Position numbers and translations under genes: made by a program
Part shown: one piece after another, positions 54,044 to 63,467 of the stretch
How positions within the stretch are numbered: position 1 is the stretch's first letter
Layout: each line of letters opens with the position of its first letter
Assembly: GCA_019636555.1 (NCBI GenBank)
Contig: JAHBXH010000001.1
Coordinates: 2,948,928-3,012,927, forward strand
Reading direction: 5' to 3'
Length of the DNA stretch: 64,000 bases
Source: Phycisphaeraceae bacterium
Lineage (GTDB): Bacteria; Planctomycetota; Phycisphaerae; Phycisphaerales; UBA1924
The notes under the pieces: model-generated
Databases searched by the model: none
What the model saw: only the letters and a program-made list of their open reading frames with translations
Told to the model about the DNA's origin: nothing

Positions 54044-55242
54044 GCCGCCGGAACTCCAATCGCGTCGTCTTCTCTCTCGCACTGCTCTGCTGCGCAGCTC
54101 AAGTGATCGGCCGCCCGGACCAACCCACTCCGCCATCTGAGCCTGCGCCCGCCGAGCGGCCCTCGCCGCCTCAATTGCCTCCCTCGCCCGAGGAGCCCGG
54201 ATCTCCCAAATCGCTGCCCACCACCAGCGACAAATTTGATCTCCCCTTCACCGGCGATCACAAGTCTGCACAGAATGCGCCGACCGAAGGCGAGATGACA
54301 CCCCAACTCGACGCCGCGATTTCGCGCGGCCTCGCATGGCTCGCGCGAAAACAGAGCCCCGACGGGAGTTTCGGTGATGATCGCTGGGGCCGTTCAGTCG
54401 CGATCACGGCGCTCGCCGCCATCTCGTTCATGGCGGACGGCAATCTTCCCGGTCGCGGACCCTACGGCGAAAACGTCGAGCGCGCTCTCAAGCACGTTCT
54501 CGACAACTGCACCGAATCCGGGCTGATCGCCGGCGATACCGCCGCCGCACCGATGTACGGGCACGGCTTCGCGACGCTGTTTCTGTGCGAGGTCTACGGC
54601 ATGACCGGCGGCGGACCGGATGCCGCGCAGGCCTCTCGGTTACACAACGCGGTGCTTCGCGCCGTGCGCCTGATCTCCTCGACTCAGAATGATGAGGGCG
54701 GTTGGCGCTACAACCCCATCCCGAATGACGCCGATGTTTCGGTCACGATCTGCCAAATCATGGCGCTTCGATCGGCCCGCAACGCCGGGCTCGACGTTCC
54801 GAAACAGACGATCGATCGCGCGGTCGACTACATCCGTCGCTGCCAGAACGACGACGGCGGTTTCAAGTATCAATTGACGCCCGGCCCGAGCGCGTGGCCT
54901 CGCTCCGCCGCCGGAATCGCCAGCCTGTACTACTCCGGTGTCTACGAGGATGCTCAGATCGACAAGGGACTCGACTACCTCCGCGACAACGCGATGCCCG
55001 GCAAGGTTGACCGCTCGAGCCCCCATTACTTCTACGGACACTACTACGCCGCGCAGGCGATGTACCTCGCCGGAGGCACAAACTGGAGCAAATGGTGGGT
55101 CGCAGTCCGAACCGAACTCATCGCTTCGCAGCAGGGTGAAGGCTACTGGCAGGACCCCGGGGTCGGAGATGTGTACGGAACCGCGATGGCCCTCATCGTC
55201 CTTCAAATGCCCAAGCGTTATCTGCCGATCTTCCAGAAATGA
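54040..55242 (+). CDS. Squalene-cyclase/prenyltransferase-fold repeat protein
   Basis: The 400-residue product has a signal peptide, a Pro-rich linker (residues 27-65) and an alpha-barrel of QW-like repeats: GLAWLARKQSPDGSFGD, ISSTQNDEGGWRY, IRRCQNDDGGFKY, and LIASQQGEGYWQDP. The cyclase DxDD catalytic motif is absent; only the fold is recognised. It is exported rather than membrane-embedded. Homologues sit in planctomycete Bat-like operons, where their role is unknown. The stop overlaps the next start by 4 bp. Confidence 0.85.
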   Translation: MSRRNSNRVVFSLALLCCAAQVIGRPDQPTPPSEPAPAERPSPPQLPPSPEEPGSPKSLPTTSDKFDLPFTGDHKSAQNAPTEGEMTPQLDAAISRGLAWLARKQSPDGSFGDDRWGRSVAITALAAISFMADGNLPGRGPYGENVERALKHVLDNCTESGLIAGDTAAAPMYGHGFATLFLCEVYGMTGGGPDAAQASRLHNAVLRAVRLISSTQNDEGGWRYNPIPNDADVSVTICQIMALRSARNAGLDVPKQTIDRAVDYIRRCQNDDGGFKYQLTPGPSAWPRSAAGIASLYYSGVYEDAQIDKGLDYLRDNAMPGKVDRSSPHYFYGHYYAAQAMYLAGGTNWSKWWVAVRTELIASQQGEGYWQDPGVGDVYGTAMALIVLQMPKRYLPIFQK

Positions 55243-56489
55243 TGCGCCGCATATTCACTCTTTGTCTCTTCGTTGCCGCGATCCCGCCAGGCGCCACAGT
55301 TGCCTTCGCGCAGGAAACCGCGCCGGGCCGAATCGTGATCCTCGATCGGGACCTGCACCGGATCGCCGGTTCGCTCGAGAGTTTTTCCGCGAACACTCTG
55401 CAATACACCGACTCCACGGGACGTTCGCGCTCCATTGAGCGGGCGAGAGTGCTCGCGCTCTTCGGCACGCGATTGCACAGTGCTTCGGTCCCGTCCGCAT
55501 TGTCCGCCGGTGATGGAAGCGGCGGCGTGCCGGGCATTCTGCGCCTGACGGACGGTCAGGTCGTCCCCGGGTTTCTCATCGCCTCTGATTCCCCGGGCGA
55601 AAGCCTTTCGTGGCGCAGCCGCCGGATCGGACAGTTTGTCGTGCCGCTCGAGCGTGCTTCATCTCTCGCGCTCTCCGACGCTGTTCACGAGGAACAAAGC
55701 CCGCAGCGTGACACCGCCGTCCTCGCCAACGGCGACCGGCTCGAAGGCTTCGTCGTCTCGATCGGGAAGCAGCTTGTCATCGAAGTTGGTGGCAAGAACA
55801 ACGCGATCCCGATCGACCGGGCCACGCAGATCGAACTCGCGAACCCCGTTGAACCGGGCGCGCTCCCGCTTGTCTTTCTGAGTGACGGCTCGGCGCTCGC
55901 GGCAACCGACCTCGCCAGCGCGTCATCGCCCGGCAAGCCTTCGGCACCGAGCGCCACGGCGACGGCACAATGGGCGCTCGCCTCCGACGGCGGAACCGGT
56001 CTCGTTGATATTGAATCCATTGATTCGATTCTCTTTGAGCCCCGCGCCGTCGTGCCGCTCGCTTCCATTCCGATCGAACATTCGGTCGGGCTCGAAGGAC
56101 GACGCTGGACTCCGACGCCTTTCATCTCGCCAGTAAACTCTGCTCCGCTCGGGCTGGCATCCATCACGATTTCCGGTCCCGCGCAAGTTGATTGGATACT
56201 TCCAGACGGCAGCCAGAAATTCGGCGCCTCGATCATGCTCCCCCCGGGCGCAGCACCCTGGGGGAATGCCGCCGTGTCCATTCTGGTCGCCGATGCATCG
56301 GGGAGTTTCCGCGAAGTCGCGAAAGCCGAGCTTTCAGCGGACAAGCCGGCGGCAGATATCGTCGCAAATGTCACGGACGGAAGCGTTCTGCGACTGGAAG
56401 TCCGCAGCAGAGCGTACTCGGATGTTCAATCTCGCGTCACGCTCGGCGAGCCGCTTGTGCTGAGAAAGCCCAACTCGACGCGGCGCTGA
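55239..56489 (+). CDS. Secreted beta-rich hypothetical protein (NPCBM-like C-terminus)
   Basis: The 416-residue product has a signal peptide (cleavage near VAFAQE). Residues 30-240 contain three similar small beta modules with repeated RLTDGQVVPGFLI-, LANGDRLEGFVV- and LSDGSALAATD-like strands. The C-terminal 160 residues look like an NPCBM or jelly-roll fold (HSVGLEGRRW, then FGASIMLPPG). It may bind a cell-surface glycan. It is the last gene of the Bat-like operon, and converges on mraY with a 50-bp gap. Confidence 0.7.
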   Translation: MMRRIFTLCLFVAAIPPGATVAFAQETAPGRIVILDRDLHRIAGSLESFSANTLQYTDSTGRSRSIERARVLALFGTRLHSASVPSALSAGDGSGGVPGILRLTDGQVVPGFLIASDSPGESLSWRSRRIGQFVVPLERASSLALSDAVHEEQSPQRDTAVLANGDRLEGFVVSIGKQLVIEVGGKNNAIPIDRATQIELANPVEPGALPLVFLSDGSALAATDLASASSPGKPSAPSATATAQWALASDGGTGLVDIESIDSILFEPRAVVPLASIPIEHSVGLEGRRWTPTPFISPVNSAPLGLASITISGPAQVDWILPDGSQKFGASIMLPPGAAPWGNAAVSILVADASGSFREVAKAELSADKPAADIVANVTDGSVLRLEVRSRAYSDVQSRVTLGEPLVLRKPNSTRR

Positions 56490-56539
56490 AGCGAATACCA
56501 GGCGGATTCGTTCACCTGCCTTTGTCCTTCATTCGTCGC

Positions 56540-57727
56540 CTAGCGCACTTTGATCGAGACCATCGCGAGCACCACGAGCAAAACCGTAATGATCCAGAAG
56601 CGGACGACGACCTGCTGCTCGGTCCAGCCCGAGAGATGCAGGTGATGGTGATACGGCGCAACCTTGAAAATGCGCTTCCCCTTCGTGTACTTGAAATATC
56701 CGACCTGCAGCACGACCGAGCCGGCTTCGATCAGGAACACGCCGCACATCGCGAGCACGACGAATTCCTGGCGCGTGATGACCGCGACGTACCCCGCCAT
56801 CGCGCCCAGCGAAAGCGCGCCGGTGTCCCCCATGAAGACACTCGCGGGGGAACAGTTCCACCACAAAAACCCGAAGCAGGCTCCGGCCATCGCGCCGGCA
56901 AAGACCGCGAGTTCATCCCCCATCGGAATGTGCGGCACAAGCAGATACTGCGACGCCGACTGACTCCCGGCGATCAGTGCCAGCACGACCAGGCCGATTG
57001 AAACGATCCCGCTCGTGCCCGCCGCCAATCCGTCCATCCCGTCGGAAATGTTCACGGCGTTGCTCAGCCCCGTGACGATGAGCGTCGCAAAGAGCACGAA
57101 GAGCGGAACCGACAGGTAAAAGAGCGAAGTCGATACATTGCCGGGGCTTTCCCAGGTCTTTTGCCCCGGCAGGTTGAGCACATGGAGCAGCTCTTCCTTC
57201 GTGGCCCCTCCCTGCCGGAACAGGAAGTACGAAACGAGGGCCGAGATAGCAAGCTGGAAAACCAGCTTTTCCCACGCATACAGCCCCTGACGGCTCTTGC
57301 TGCCTCGCCGCGAGGCCGTCAGTTTCAGCCAGTCATCCACGCCCCCAAGCACCGCGAACGCGACAAAGACCATGAGGCCCGCCTGAACAAAGAAATGGCG
57401 GAGGTCTGCCAACAGCAGCACCGAAACCAGAATCGCCCCGGCTATGAGAATCCCGCCCATCGTCGGTACGTTGGCGCGGCTTGCAGCGTGCCGCTGGAGA
57501 GCTTCGGCATCGCTGAGACCGGCATCCCCGATTTTCAGCCGCACAAGCATCGCGATGACGCGCCGCCCAAAGACGATCATGATGGCAAAGCTCAAAACCG
57601 CCGACGCCAGCGCGCGGAACTGAATCTGGTCAAGGATTGCCAGCGGGCTGTAGAAGCCTCTCTCGCCGAGCCATTGCCCATGTTCGGAGAGCCAACGCCG
57701 GGAGTAATCGAGAAGGACGTAGAGCAT
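56540..57727 (-). CDS. mraY: Phospho-N-acetylmuramoyl-pentapeptide-transferase
   Basis: MraY forms lipid I at the inner face of the membrane from UDP-MurNAc-pentapeptide and undecaprenyl phosphate. The 395-residue protein has about ten membrane helices and family motifs: PTMGGILIAG, NAVNISDGMDGLAAGT, and FMGDTGALSLGAMAG. The last-gene position of the murE-murF-mraY run suggests cotranscription, though 95 bp separate it from murF. It is followed by the convergent Bat-like operon. Confidence 0.96.
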   Translation of the reverse strand: MLYVLLDYSRRWLSEHGQWLGERGFYSPLAILDQIQFRALASAVLSFAIMIVFGRRVIAMLVRLKIGDAGLSDAEALQRHAASRANVPTMGGILIAGAILVSVLLLADLRHFFVQAGLMVFVAFAVLGGVDDWLKLTASRRGSKSRQGLYAWEKLVFQLAISALVSYFLFRQGGATKEELLHVLNLPGQKTWESPGNVSTSLFYLSVPLFVLFATLIVTGLSNAVNISDGMDGLAAGTSGIVSIGLVVLALIAGSQSASQYLLVPHIPMGDELAVFAGAMAGACFGFLWWNCSPASVFMGDTGALSLGAMAGYVAVITRQEFVVLAMCGVFLIEAGSVVLQVGYFKYTKGKRIFKVAPYHHHLHLSGWTEQQVVVRFWIITVLLVVLAMVSIKVR

Positions 57728-57822
57728 GAGGTATCAGAAGACCTGCCGGGGGCAGGCCGCGCCCCCCGTCCCGTTTGTTCGTTCCGATAGCTTTGCCAAC
57801 CGCACAATTTGCGCCTCGGACT

Positions 57823-59271
57823 TCAAACCCCAGTCTCCTGGGTTGTTCGAAGCGGACTCCCGGCGGAATCAAGTGCTCGGGCTACGCGCTCGACGCCCAT
57901 GCCTCGAGACCCCTTCAGAAGCACAAAATCGCCCGGTTTGAGCATCGAAGCAATGCGTCTCGCGTGCTCGTCGTCCATCCGCGGCAGGTTGACGACGCGC
58001 TCACCCGCCCACTTCTTCCGGACGCGCTCGGCCGCGAACATCATCAACGGCCCCGCCAGCACGACGAAATCGATCGATTGATCGCTCGCAACGGCCTCGC
58101 CGATTTCCCGGTGCGCGTCCGGCCCCGCATCTCCCATTTCGAGCATGTCGGCCAGCACCACCACCCGCCTCGCCGGATTCCTTTGACGCGCCAACACAGA
58201 AAACGCCTTGAGTGCCGCGAGCATGGAATCCGGATTGGCGTTGTAGGCGTCGTTCAGGATCGTGATCGGGCCGTGCGATTCGAGCCGCATCCGCATCTCG
58301 GGAGTGGCAGCCTCGGCGAGGGCGGTTCGAATGACCGTGTCATCAAGCCCGAATCGGCGCGCCACGGCAACCGCCGCCGCGCCGTTCAGCGCGTTGTGCG
58401 CACCGAGCAACGGCACCCTGAATTGCGCGCGCTCGTTGATCGAGAAAGAGGTTCCCAGTTCATCCGTCGCAACCGACCCGACTCTCAGATCGGCCTCCTC
58501 GGTCATTCCGAAGCGCAGCATGCTGCCTCGCTTCCCTCCGAGCATCAGCCCGCGCACGACATCGCCCAGCTCGACCGGCTGATCGGCGATGATCGCGACG
58601 CCGCCCGCGCGAATCTCCGAGGCGATCGCTGCTTCTTCCTCGAGAACTCCCTGCACGGAGCTCAGCCCCTCCAGATGCTCGCGCCCGATGCTGGTGATCA
58701 CCGCGATCTCGGGGTTGACGACGGAAGCCAGTTGCGCGATCTCCCCTTTTTCGTTCGTCCCGACTTCGCAGACCAGGTACTGATCCCCCTTGCGGGCCGA
58801 AAGTATCGTCAGCGGCACCCCGATCGCGTTGTTGAAACTCTTGGGCGACGACACTCCCCGAAAGTGACGGCTCAGAACCGACTCGACAAGCCGTGAGGTC
58901 GTGGTCTTGCCGTTCGACCCGCCGATCGAAACGACTCTCGTGCCCTCGAGTGTCCTGCGATATTCGCCGGCGCACCTGAGCAGCGCCGCACCGACGCTTT
59001 CCACCTGTACGATCGGCAATCCCTCGGCGACGCCGGATGCACCCGAAGCATCCTCGACGACCGCGAGCGCCGCCCCCGCTTTCTCCGCCGCACCAAGAAA
59101 CTTGTGCCCGTCCACTTTCTCGCCCTTGAGCGCGAAGAAAATGTTGCCCCTCTTCAATGATCGGGTATCGATCGACGCGCCCTGTGCTTCGGAGCGTGCA
59201 TTCGCGCCCGGCCTGACGAGCCAGTTCCCGCTCAAGACCGAACGCAGATTCTCGAGTTGCCAGAAACTCAT
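57823..59271 (-). CDS. murF: UDP-N-acetylmuramoyl-tripeptide--D-alanyl-D-alanine ligase
   Basis: MurF adds D-Ala-D-Ala to UDP-MurNAc-tripeptide in the cytosol. The Mur-ligase layout is present: an N-terminal SIDTRSLKRGNIFFALKG region, the P-loop GGSNGKTTTSRL (near 115-126), and the C-terminal NDAYNANPDSMLAAL. The 482 residues are normal. It starts in the 4-bp overlap with murE (ATGA), so translation is coupled. Confidence 0.95.
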   Translation of the reverse strand: MSFWQLENLRSVLSGNWLVRPGANARSEAQGASIDTRSLKRGNIFFALKGEKVDGHKFLGAAEKAGAALAVVEDASGASGVAEGLPIVQVESVGAALLRCAGEYRRTLEGTRVVSIGGSNGKTTTSRLVESVLSRHFRGVSSPKSFNNAIGVPLTILSARKGDQYLVCEVGTNEKGEIAQLASVVNPEIAVITSIGREHLEGLSSVQGVLEEEAAIASEIRAGGVAIIADQPVELGDVVRGLMLGGKRGSMLRFGMTEEADLRVGSVATDELGTSFSINERAQFRVPLLGAHNALNGAAAVAVARRFGLDDTVIRTALAEAATPEMRMRLESHGPITILNDAYNANPDSMLAALKAFSVLARQRNPARRVVVLADMLEMGDAGPDAHREIGEAVASDQSIDFVVLAGPLMMFAAERVRKKWAGERVVNLPRMDDEHARRIASMLKPGDFVLLKGSRGMGVERVARALDSAGSPLRTTQETGV

Positions 59272-60884
59272 GGTTCCAGAATGCTCCCGGTTTCAGATTT
59301 CGCCCGCCCGACTCGCATCATCGCTCGCCTTTCCGCGATCGCCTCTCTCGCCACCTCGCGGTCATCGAAGTGATGCGTCTCCGTACCGCCGCGACCGTCC
59401 GGAAGTATCTGGTCGGTCTCATGCCCCTTGCCGGCGATCACCACGATGTCGTCCGCCCGCGCGATTGAAACCGCATGAAAAATCGCCTGCCGTCGATCGG
59501 CTTGCACACTCGTCTTGTGACGATCCGAGTCGTCGACGCCGATCAGAATCGAATCAATGATGTCGCCCGGCTTTTCTGTTCGAGGGTTGTCGCTCGTGAT
59601 GATCGCGACATCCGCAATCTCCGTCGCGACCCGCCCCATCTTGGGCCGCTTGGTGCGGTCCTTGTCGCCGCCGCATCCGAACACCGCGATCAGCCGCCCC
59701 GAGCCGACGACCTTCTTCGCGGTTCCGAGCGCATTCCGCAGAGCGTCTTCGGTGTGCGCAAAGTCAACCAGCACGAGCGGTTCATCACCCCGGGTCGGAA
59801 CTCTCTCGAGCCTTCCCGGCGGCGCATCGAGCCGCGAACATCCTTGCGCGATCTGCTGGACATTCATTCCGCACTCAAACGCGCAGCAGACCGCCTGCAA
59901 GACGTTCATGGCATTGAACGATCCGATCAGAGGCACCCAGGCCTCGAACGATCCAAAGGGGCCGACAAGCCCGAGCTTCATCCCGGTGCGGTCCATCTCC
60001 ACGATGCGCACCGAAGCGCGCCCCGGCACCGCTTCCTTGCTCTCACTTTTTACTCCCTCGCAAAGAATCTTCCTCGCGATGCAACCAGCCAGCATTCGCT
60101 CGGCGGCGTCGTCCTGCGTGTTCACCAGCGCAAGCCCATCGGCTGGCAACATGCGAAAGAGCTCGGCCTTCGCGTTTGCGTACTCCTCCATCGTCTTGTG
60201 AAAATCCAGGTGATCCTGCGTCAGATTCGTGAAAACGCCGACCCCGAAACTCAGGGCGGCGACGCGTTTCTGCGCGAGCGAGTGGCTGGAGACCTCCATC
60301 GCCGCGAATCTGCAGCCGCTCTCGGCCATCATGTTCAGCGTGCGGCTCAGCTCGATCGCCGGAGGAGTCGTCATTTCCGCTCGCGCGACCTCGTTCCCGT
60401 CGTCGATCATCACCGTGCCGATCAGCCCCGTCCGCAAATCCACACCGTTCAGCAGCCTCCAGAGCAGCCAGGTCACGGTCGTCTTGCCGTTGGTCCCGGT
60501 GACTCCGATGCATCGCATCTTGTTGCTCGGTTCGCCGTAGAAAGTCTCCGCCAGGTACGCCGCCGCCCGTTCCACGTCGGCCGATTCGACGACAGCGCTG
60601 CGTGCGACGGAACCACCCTCCGCGGCAAGATCGAGCCCGGATTCTGATTTCACCAGAATCGCCGCCGCCCCGGATTTCAGCGACTGCTGGACAAATTGGT
60701 GTCCGTCCGCCTTCGCGCCCGCTCGGGCCACGAAAAGCGATCCCGGCAGGACAGTCCGGCTGTCCTCCGTGACATCGCAGATCCGAACCGACGCGAGGCC
60801 CGAAGCGATCCGAAGCGACGCCCGACCGAAGCCCCTTTCGGTCATCCGGGCGTTGGCTCGGGATATCAGATCGTCCAGCCGCAT
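59268..60884 (-). CDS. murE: UDP-N-acetylmuramoyl-tripeptide synthetase
   Basis: MurE adds the third amino acid to UDP-MurNAc-dipeptide. VTGTNGKTTVTWL (near 130-140) is the ATP loop; the C-terminal TSDNPRTEKP contains DNPR, which in characterised MurE proteins selects meso-diaminopimelate. So meso-DAP peptidoglycan is expected. The 538-residue length is slightly above average. GAGGAGAAGG lies upstream of ATG at 60884. The gene is divergent from the DUF155 gene with a 156-bp spacer; ftsI, which usually precedes murE, is not here. Confidence 0.95.
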   Translation of the reverse strand: MRLDDLISRANARMTERGFGRASLRIASGLASVRICDVTEDSRTVLPGSLFVARAGAKADGHQFVQQSLKSGAAAILVKSESGLDLAAEGGSVARSAVVESADVERAAAYLAETFYGEPSNKMRCIGVTGTNGKTTVTWLLWRLLNGVDLRTGLIGTVMIDDGNEVARAEMTTPPAIELSRTLNMMAESGCRFAAMEVSSHSLAQKRVAALSFGVGVFTNLTQDHLDFHKTMEEYANAKAELFRMLPADGLALVNTQDDAAERMLAGCIARKILCEGVKSESKEAVPGRASVRIVEMDRTGMKLGLVGPFGSFEAWVPLIGSFNAMNVLQAVCCAFECGMNVQQIAQGCSRLDAPPGRLERVPTRGDEPLVLVDFAHTEDALRNALGTAKKVVGSGRLIAVFGCGGDKDRTKRPKMGRVATEIADVAIITSDNPRTEKPGDIIDSILIGVDDSDRHKTSVQADRRQAIFHAVSIARADDIVVIAGKGHETDQILPDGRGGTETHHFDDREVAREAIAERRAMMRVGRAKSETGSILEP

Positions 60885-61040
60885 ATCTCGCCTTCTCCTC
60901 GCAATCCCTCCATACAGATCGGCGCAACGTGCCGCGCCACCGGTTCATTTTTGCGGGTTGGACGCCTCAGTTCTTTCCGCCCGGAATCTTCCGCGTCCCG
61001 CCGGATGCTTCCGCTACGCTGTTTGCATCGAGGCCGGCGC

Positions 61041-62177
61041 ATGACTTCCCTTGCTCAATCAACGATAGATCAACCGGGCGGCCCCGAAATCCAGGGCACC
61101 TGCGCGGTCATTTTCTGCTTCGATGTCGGGCAGGCGATCGATCTGAATCAGGCGACAGAAACCCTGGCGCGCAGCCAGGCGCTTCCAAGCCCTCAGCGTG
61201 AGCAGCTCCAACTGACCCGCCGCGCGCCCCGCTATTTCAATTTCGATCCCGCTCCGGTTCGGTTCTTGCAGTCTTTCGCGCCCGCTTCCCGAGCCGGCTT
61301 CCAGTTCGCGAATCGGAGCGAAACCACGCTGTACGATTTCGGCGGCGCCAGCGTCGTCTTCACGATTCCGATTGCCGGCAGACTGGGCGATCTCGTCTCC
61401 CTCGCAAACGCGCTCTCCTCGGACGATTCACTGCTCAAGCAAGCCCGCGAGCAACTAAGCGCGATACTGCCCTCCCTCGAGAGTGCCATCTTCCGCCCCC
61501 GATTCGATGACCTGACGGAGGACTACGTCACGTTCCAACTCGATCGATTCGGCCGAGAGTCGGACCAGCTCGAAGACCTGCTCCGGGCCAACCGCACCCT
61601 CATGGCTCAGATCCTGCGCGGCGACGCTTCCGCACTTTCGGCCCAGGAAATCGACGAAGCCCTCGCTTCACGCATCAGCTACTCGCAATCCGACGCCGCC
61701 ATTCTCGATTTCTCCGCCGGCTTTGTCATCGGACCAGACGCCTCGGACCTGATGGACCTCATCGAATTCGCCAACGTCGAACTCCTCGAGATCCGTCACC
61801 TCGACGAAGCCCTCGACGATGCGCTCGAAGAGGTGTATCCGATCCTCTCACAGCACCCCCGCGGCCGCGCAAGCAACCGTCGTCTTCGACGTGTCGCCGT
61901 CCTGCAGGCGGATGCAGCGATCCTGTTCGAGGGCGTGAACAACGCGATCAAGCTCGTCGGCGATCACTTTCTTGCCCGTTTCTATCGACGGCTGACCGAT
62001 CGATTGCACCACCCGGAGTGGGATTCATCCGTGCTGCGCAAACTCGGCGTGCTCGAGAGCATCTACCAGAAACTCAACGATCAGCAGGCCACGCGGCGCA
62101 TGGAGCTGCTCGAGTGGATCATCATCATCCTGATCGCGCTCTCGACCGTGCTCTCGCTCTCACCGCTGCATTTCTGA
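61041..62177 (+). CDS. DUF155/RMD1 (YagE) family membrane protein
   Basis: The 378-residue protein has the RMD1/YagE plan: an N-terminal alpha/beta region with ETTLYDFGGASVVFT, a helical middle with FVIGPDASDLMDLIEFANVELLEIRHLDEAL (split across two helices), and a C-terminal MELLEWIIIILIALSTVLSL membrane helix. Relatives include mitochondrial RMND1, which supports organelle translation; bacterial function is unknown. It lies divergent to murE. I chose ATG at 61041; the open frame extends upstream into the murE region. Confidence 0.86.
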   Translation: MTSLAQSTIDQPGGPEIQGTCAVIFCFDVGQAIDLNQATETLARSQALPSPQREQLQLTRRAPRYFNFDPAPVRFLQSFAPASRAGFQFANRSETTLYDFGGASVVFTIPIAGRLGDLVSLANALSSDDSLLKQAREQLSAILPSLESAIFRPRFDDLTEDYVTFQLDRFGRESDQLEDLLRANRTLMAQILRGDASALSAQEIDEALASRISYSQSDAAILDFSAGFVIGPDASDLMDLIEFANVELLEIRHLDEALDDALEEVYPILSQHPRGRASNRRLRRVAVLQADAAILFEGVNNAIKLVGDHFLARFYRRLTDRLHHPEWDSSVLRKLGVLESIYQKLNDQQATRRMELLEWIIIILIALSTVLSLSPLHF

Positions 62178-62180
62178 ATC

Positions 62181-63446
62181 TCAGGCGGGGTCCACGCCGG
62201 GACCGAGCATGATGACGTTCTTGCCTTGCCGCTTGCCTTCCATCGCGCGCTCGTCCGCCTTGCAGACAAGATCCGTCGCGGTCAGACCGTCCCACGGATA
62301 GGTCGCAAGCCCGCCCGAAATCCGCAGCGTCGCCGGAGCTTCGGCCGTGAGTTTGGGAAACTTCGCCTCGCGAACCTGCTGCTGAAATCGCGCCGCGATC
62401 TGGTAGATCGTCTTCGGGTGGCGGCTCGCAGGGTCGCGCGGGCCTTCGGGTTCGTTGAAGATCACCGCGAACTCGTCGCCACCGATGCGACAGACCCGAT
62501 CGGTGGGTCGAATCACGCTGCGCAAGAGCCGGACGGTCTCCTTCAAGATGTCGTCGCCCGCCTGATGCCCGAAGCGATCGTTGAAGCTCTTAAAATCATC
62601 GATATCGAAAACCAGCACGGTCACGCTGTGACGCTGCTTGCTCGCAATCTGAAGCGCCGCGCCGAGAAACTGATCAAAGTAGCGCCGGTTCCACGCGCCG
62701 GTCAGCGGATCCGAGTAGGCCGCGAGCCGCAGCCGCCTCATCTGCTCCCGCAGTGCGACCCACGGCGCGAGCGTCGCAGTGTGCAGCGCGAGCCTTTCCG
62801 GTCTCAGCCCCTCACCAAGCAACGTCCCAACCACAGCGCCGCCCCACACAATCGCGGCGCCGTTTTCGACAAGCCCTCGCTCAACCCGCAGATTTTCAAC
62901 TCCAAGCTCCGTCGCAATCCCACGAAGCACGACCGCGACCGGATCATTTCCTGCCGCCATCGCGTGCTCCGGCCTCGATTGCAACAATTCTTCGGTCTCG
63001 CTCGGCGCTTCGTTACGGCGATCGTGCGCACTCGGCTGCGAAGCTTCTTCCGAAGATTGCGGCTTCCGGGGTGACCGAATCTGTTCACGGATTTCTTCCG
63101 CCGGACGACTCGCATCGAGAACCGCATCCACGGTTCTTGCGATCCCATCCGGAGCCGGAGACGTCAGCATCACATCAACCGCAGGATCAACGAGCCGCAA
63201 TCCCGCGACTACTTCTTTCAGCGATTCGTCCGCACGCTCGCCGGTTCCGGGCATCGCGCCCTCGCCAAACACGACAACCGCGCGCGCGGGCGATTGGTCG
63301 TCGATCGGATCCGCAAGTTCCGCGATTGCTTCCATCGGGTTGCGCACCCGGAGCAATTCCAATTCCGGATCGAGCCGCAACTTGGCATCAAGTCCGGTCC
63401 GTCCGACCAGTATCACCCGCCTTGCTTGCTCACCGTGCGACGACAT
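62181..63446 (-). CDS. GGDEF diguanylate cyclase with receiver-like N-terminus
   Basis: The 421-residue protein ends in a GGDEF domain: SDPLTGAWNRRYFD, FDIDDFKSFNDRFGHQAGDDIL, RIGGDEFAVI (intact active site), and a final YPWDGLTATDLVCKADERAM. The product would be cyclic di-GMP. The N-terminal 110 residues look like a degenerate CheY-like receiver: VVVFGEGAMPG and VMLTSPAP occupy receiver strand positions, but no clear phosphoacceptor Asp is seen. A linker with Arg/Glu/Ser-rich sequence joins the domains. No RxxD inhibitory site is obvious. It lies 21 bp from the upstream minus-strand gene, so coregulation is likely. Confidence 0.9.
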   Translation of the reverse strand: MSSHGEQARRVILVGRTGLDAKLRLDPELELLRVRNPMEAIAELADPIDDQSPARAVVVFGEGAMPGTGERADESLKEVVAGLRLVDPAVDVMLTSPAPDGIARTVDAVLDASRPAEEIREQIRSPRKPQSSEEASQPSAHDRRNEAPSETEELLQSRPEHAMAAGNDPVAVVLRGIATELGVENLRVERGLVENGAAIVWGGAVVGTLLGEGLRPERLALHTATLAPWVALREQMRRLRLAAYSDPLTGAWNRRYFDQFLGAALQIASKQRHSVTVLVFDIDDFKSFNDRFGHQAGDDILKETVRLLRSVIRPTDRVCRIGGDEFAVIFNEPEGPRDPASRHPKTIYQIAARFQQQVREAKFPKLTAEAPATLRISGGLATYPWDGLTATDLVCKADERAMEGKRQGKNVIMLGPGVDPA

Positions 63447-63467
63447 GCCTTCCCTTCGCTGGCAAAC

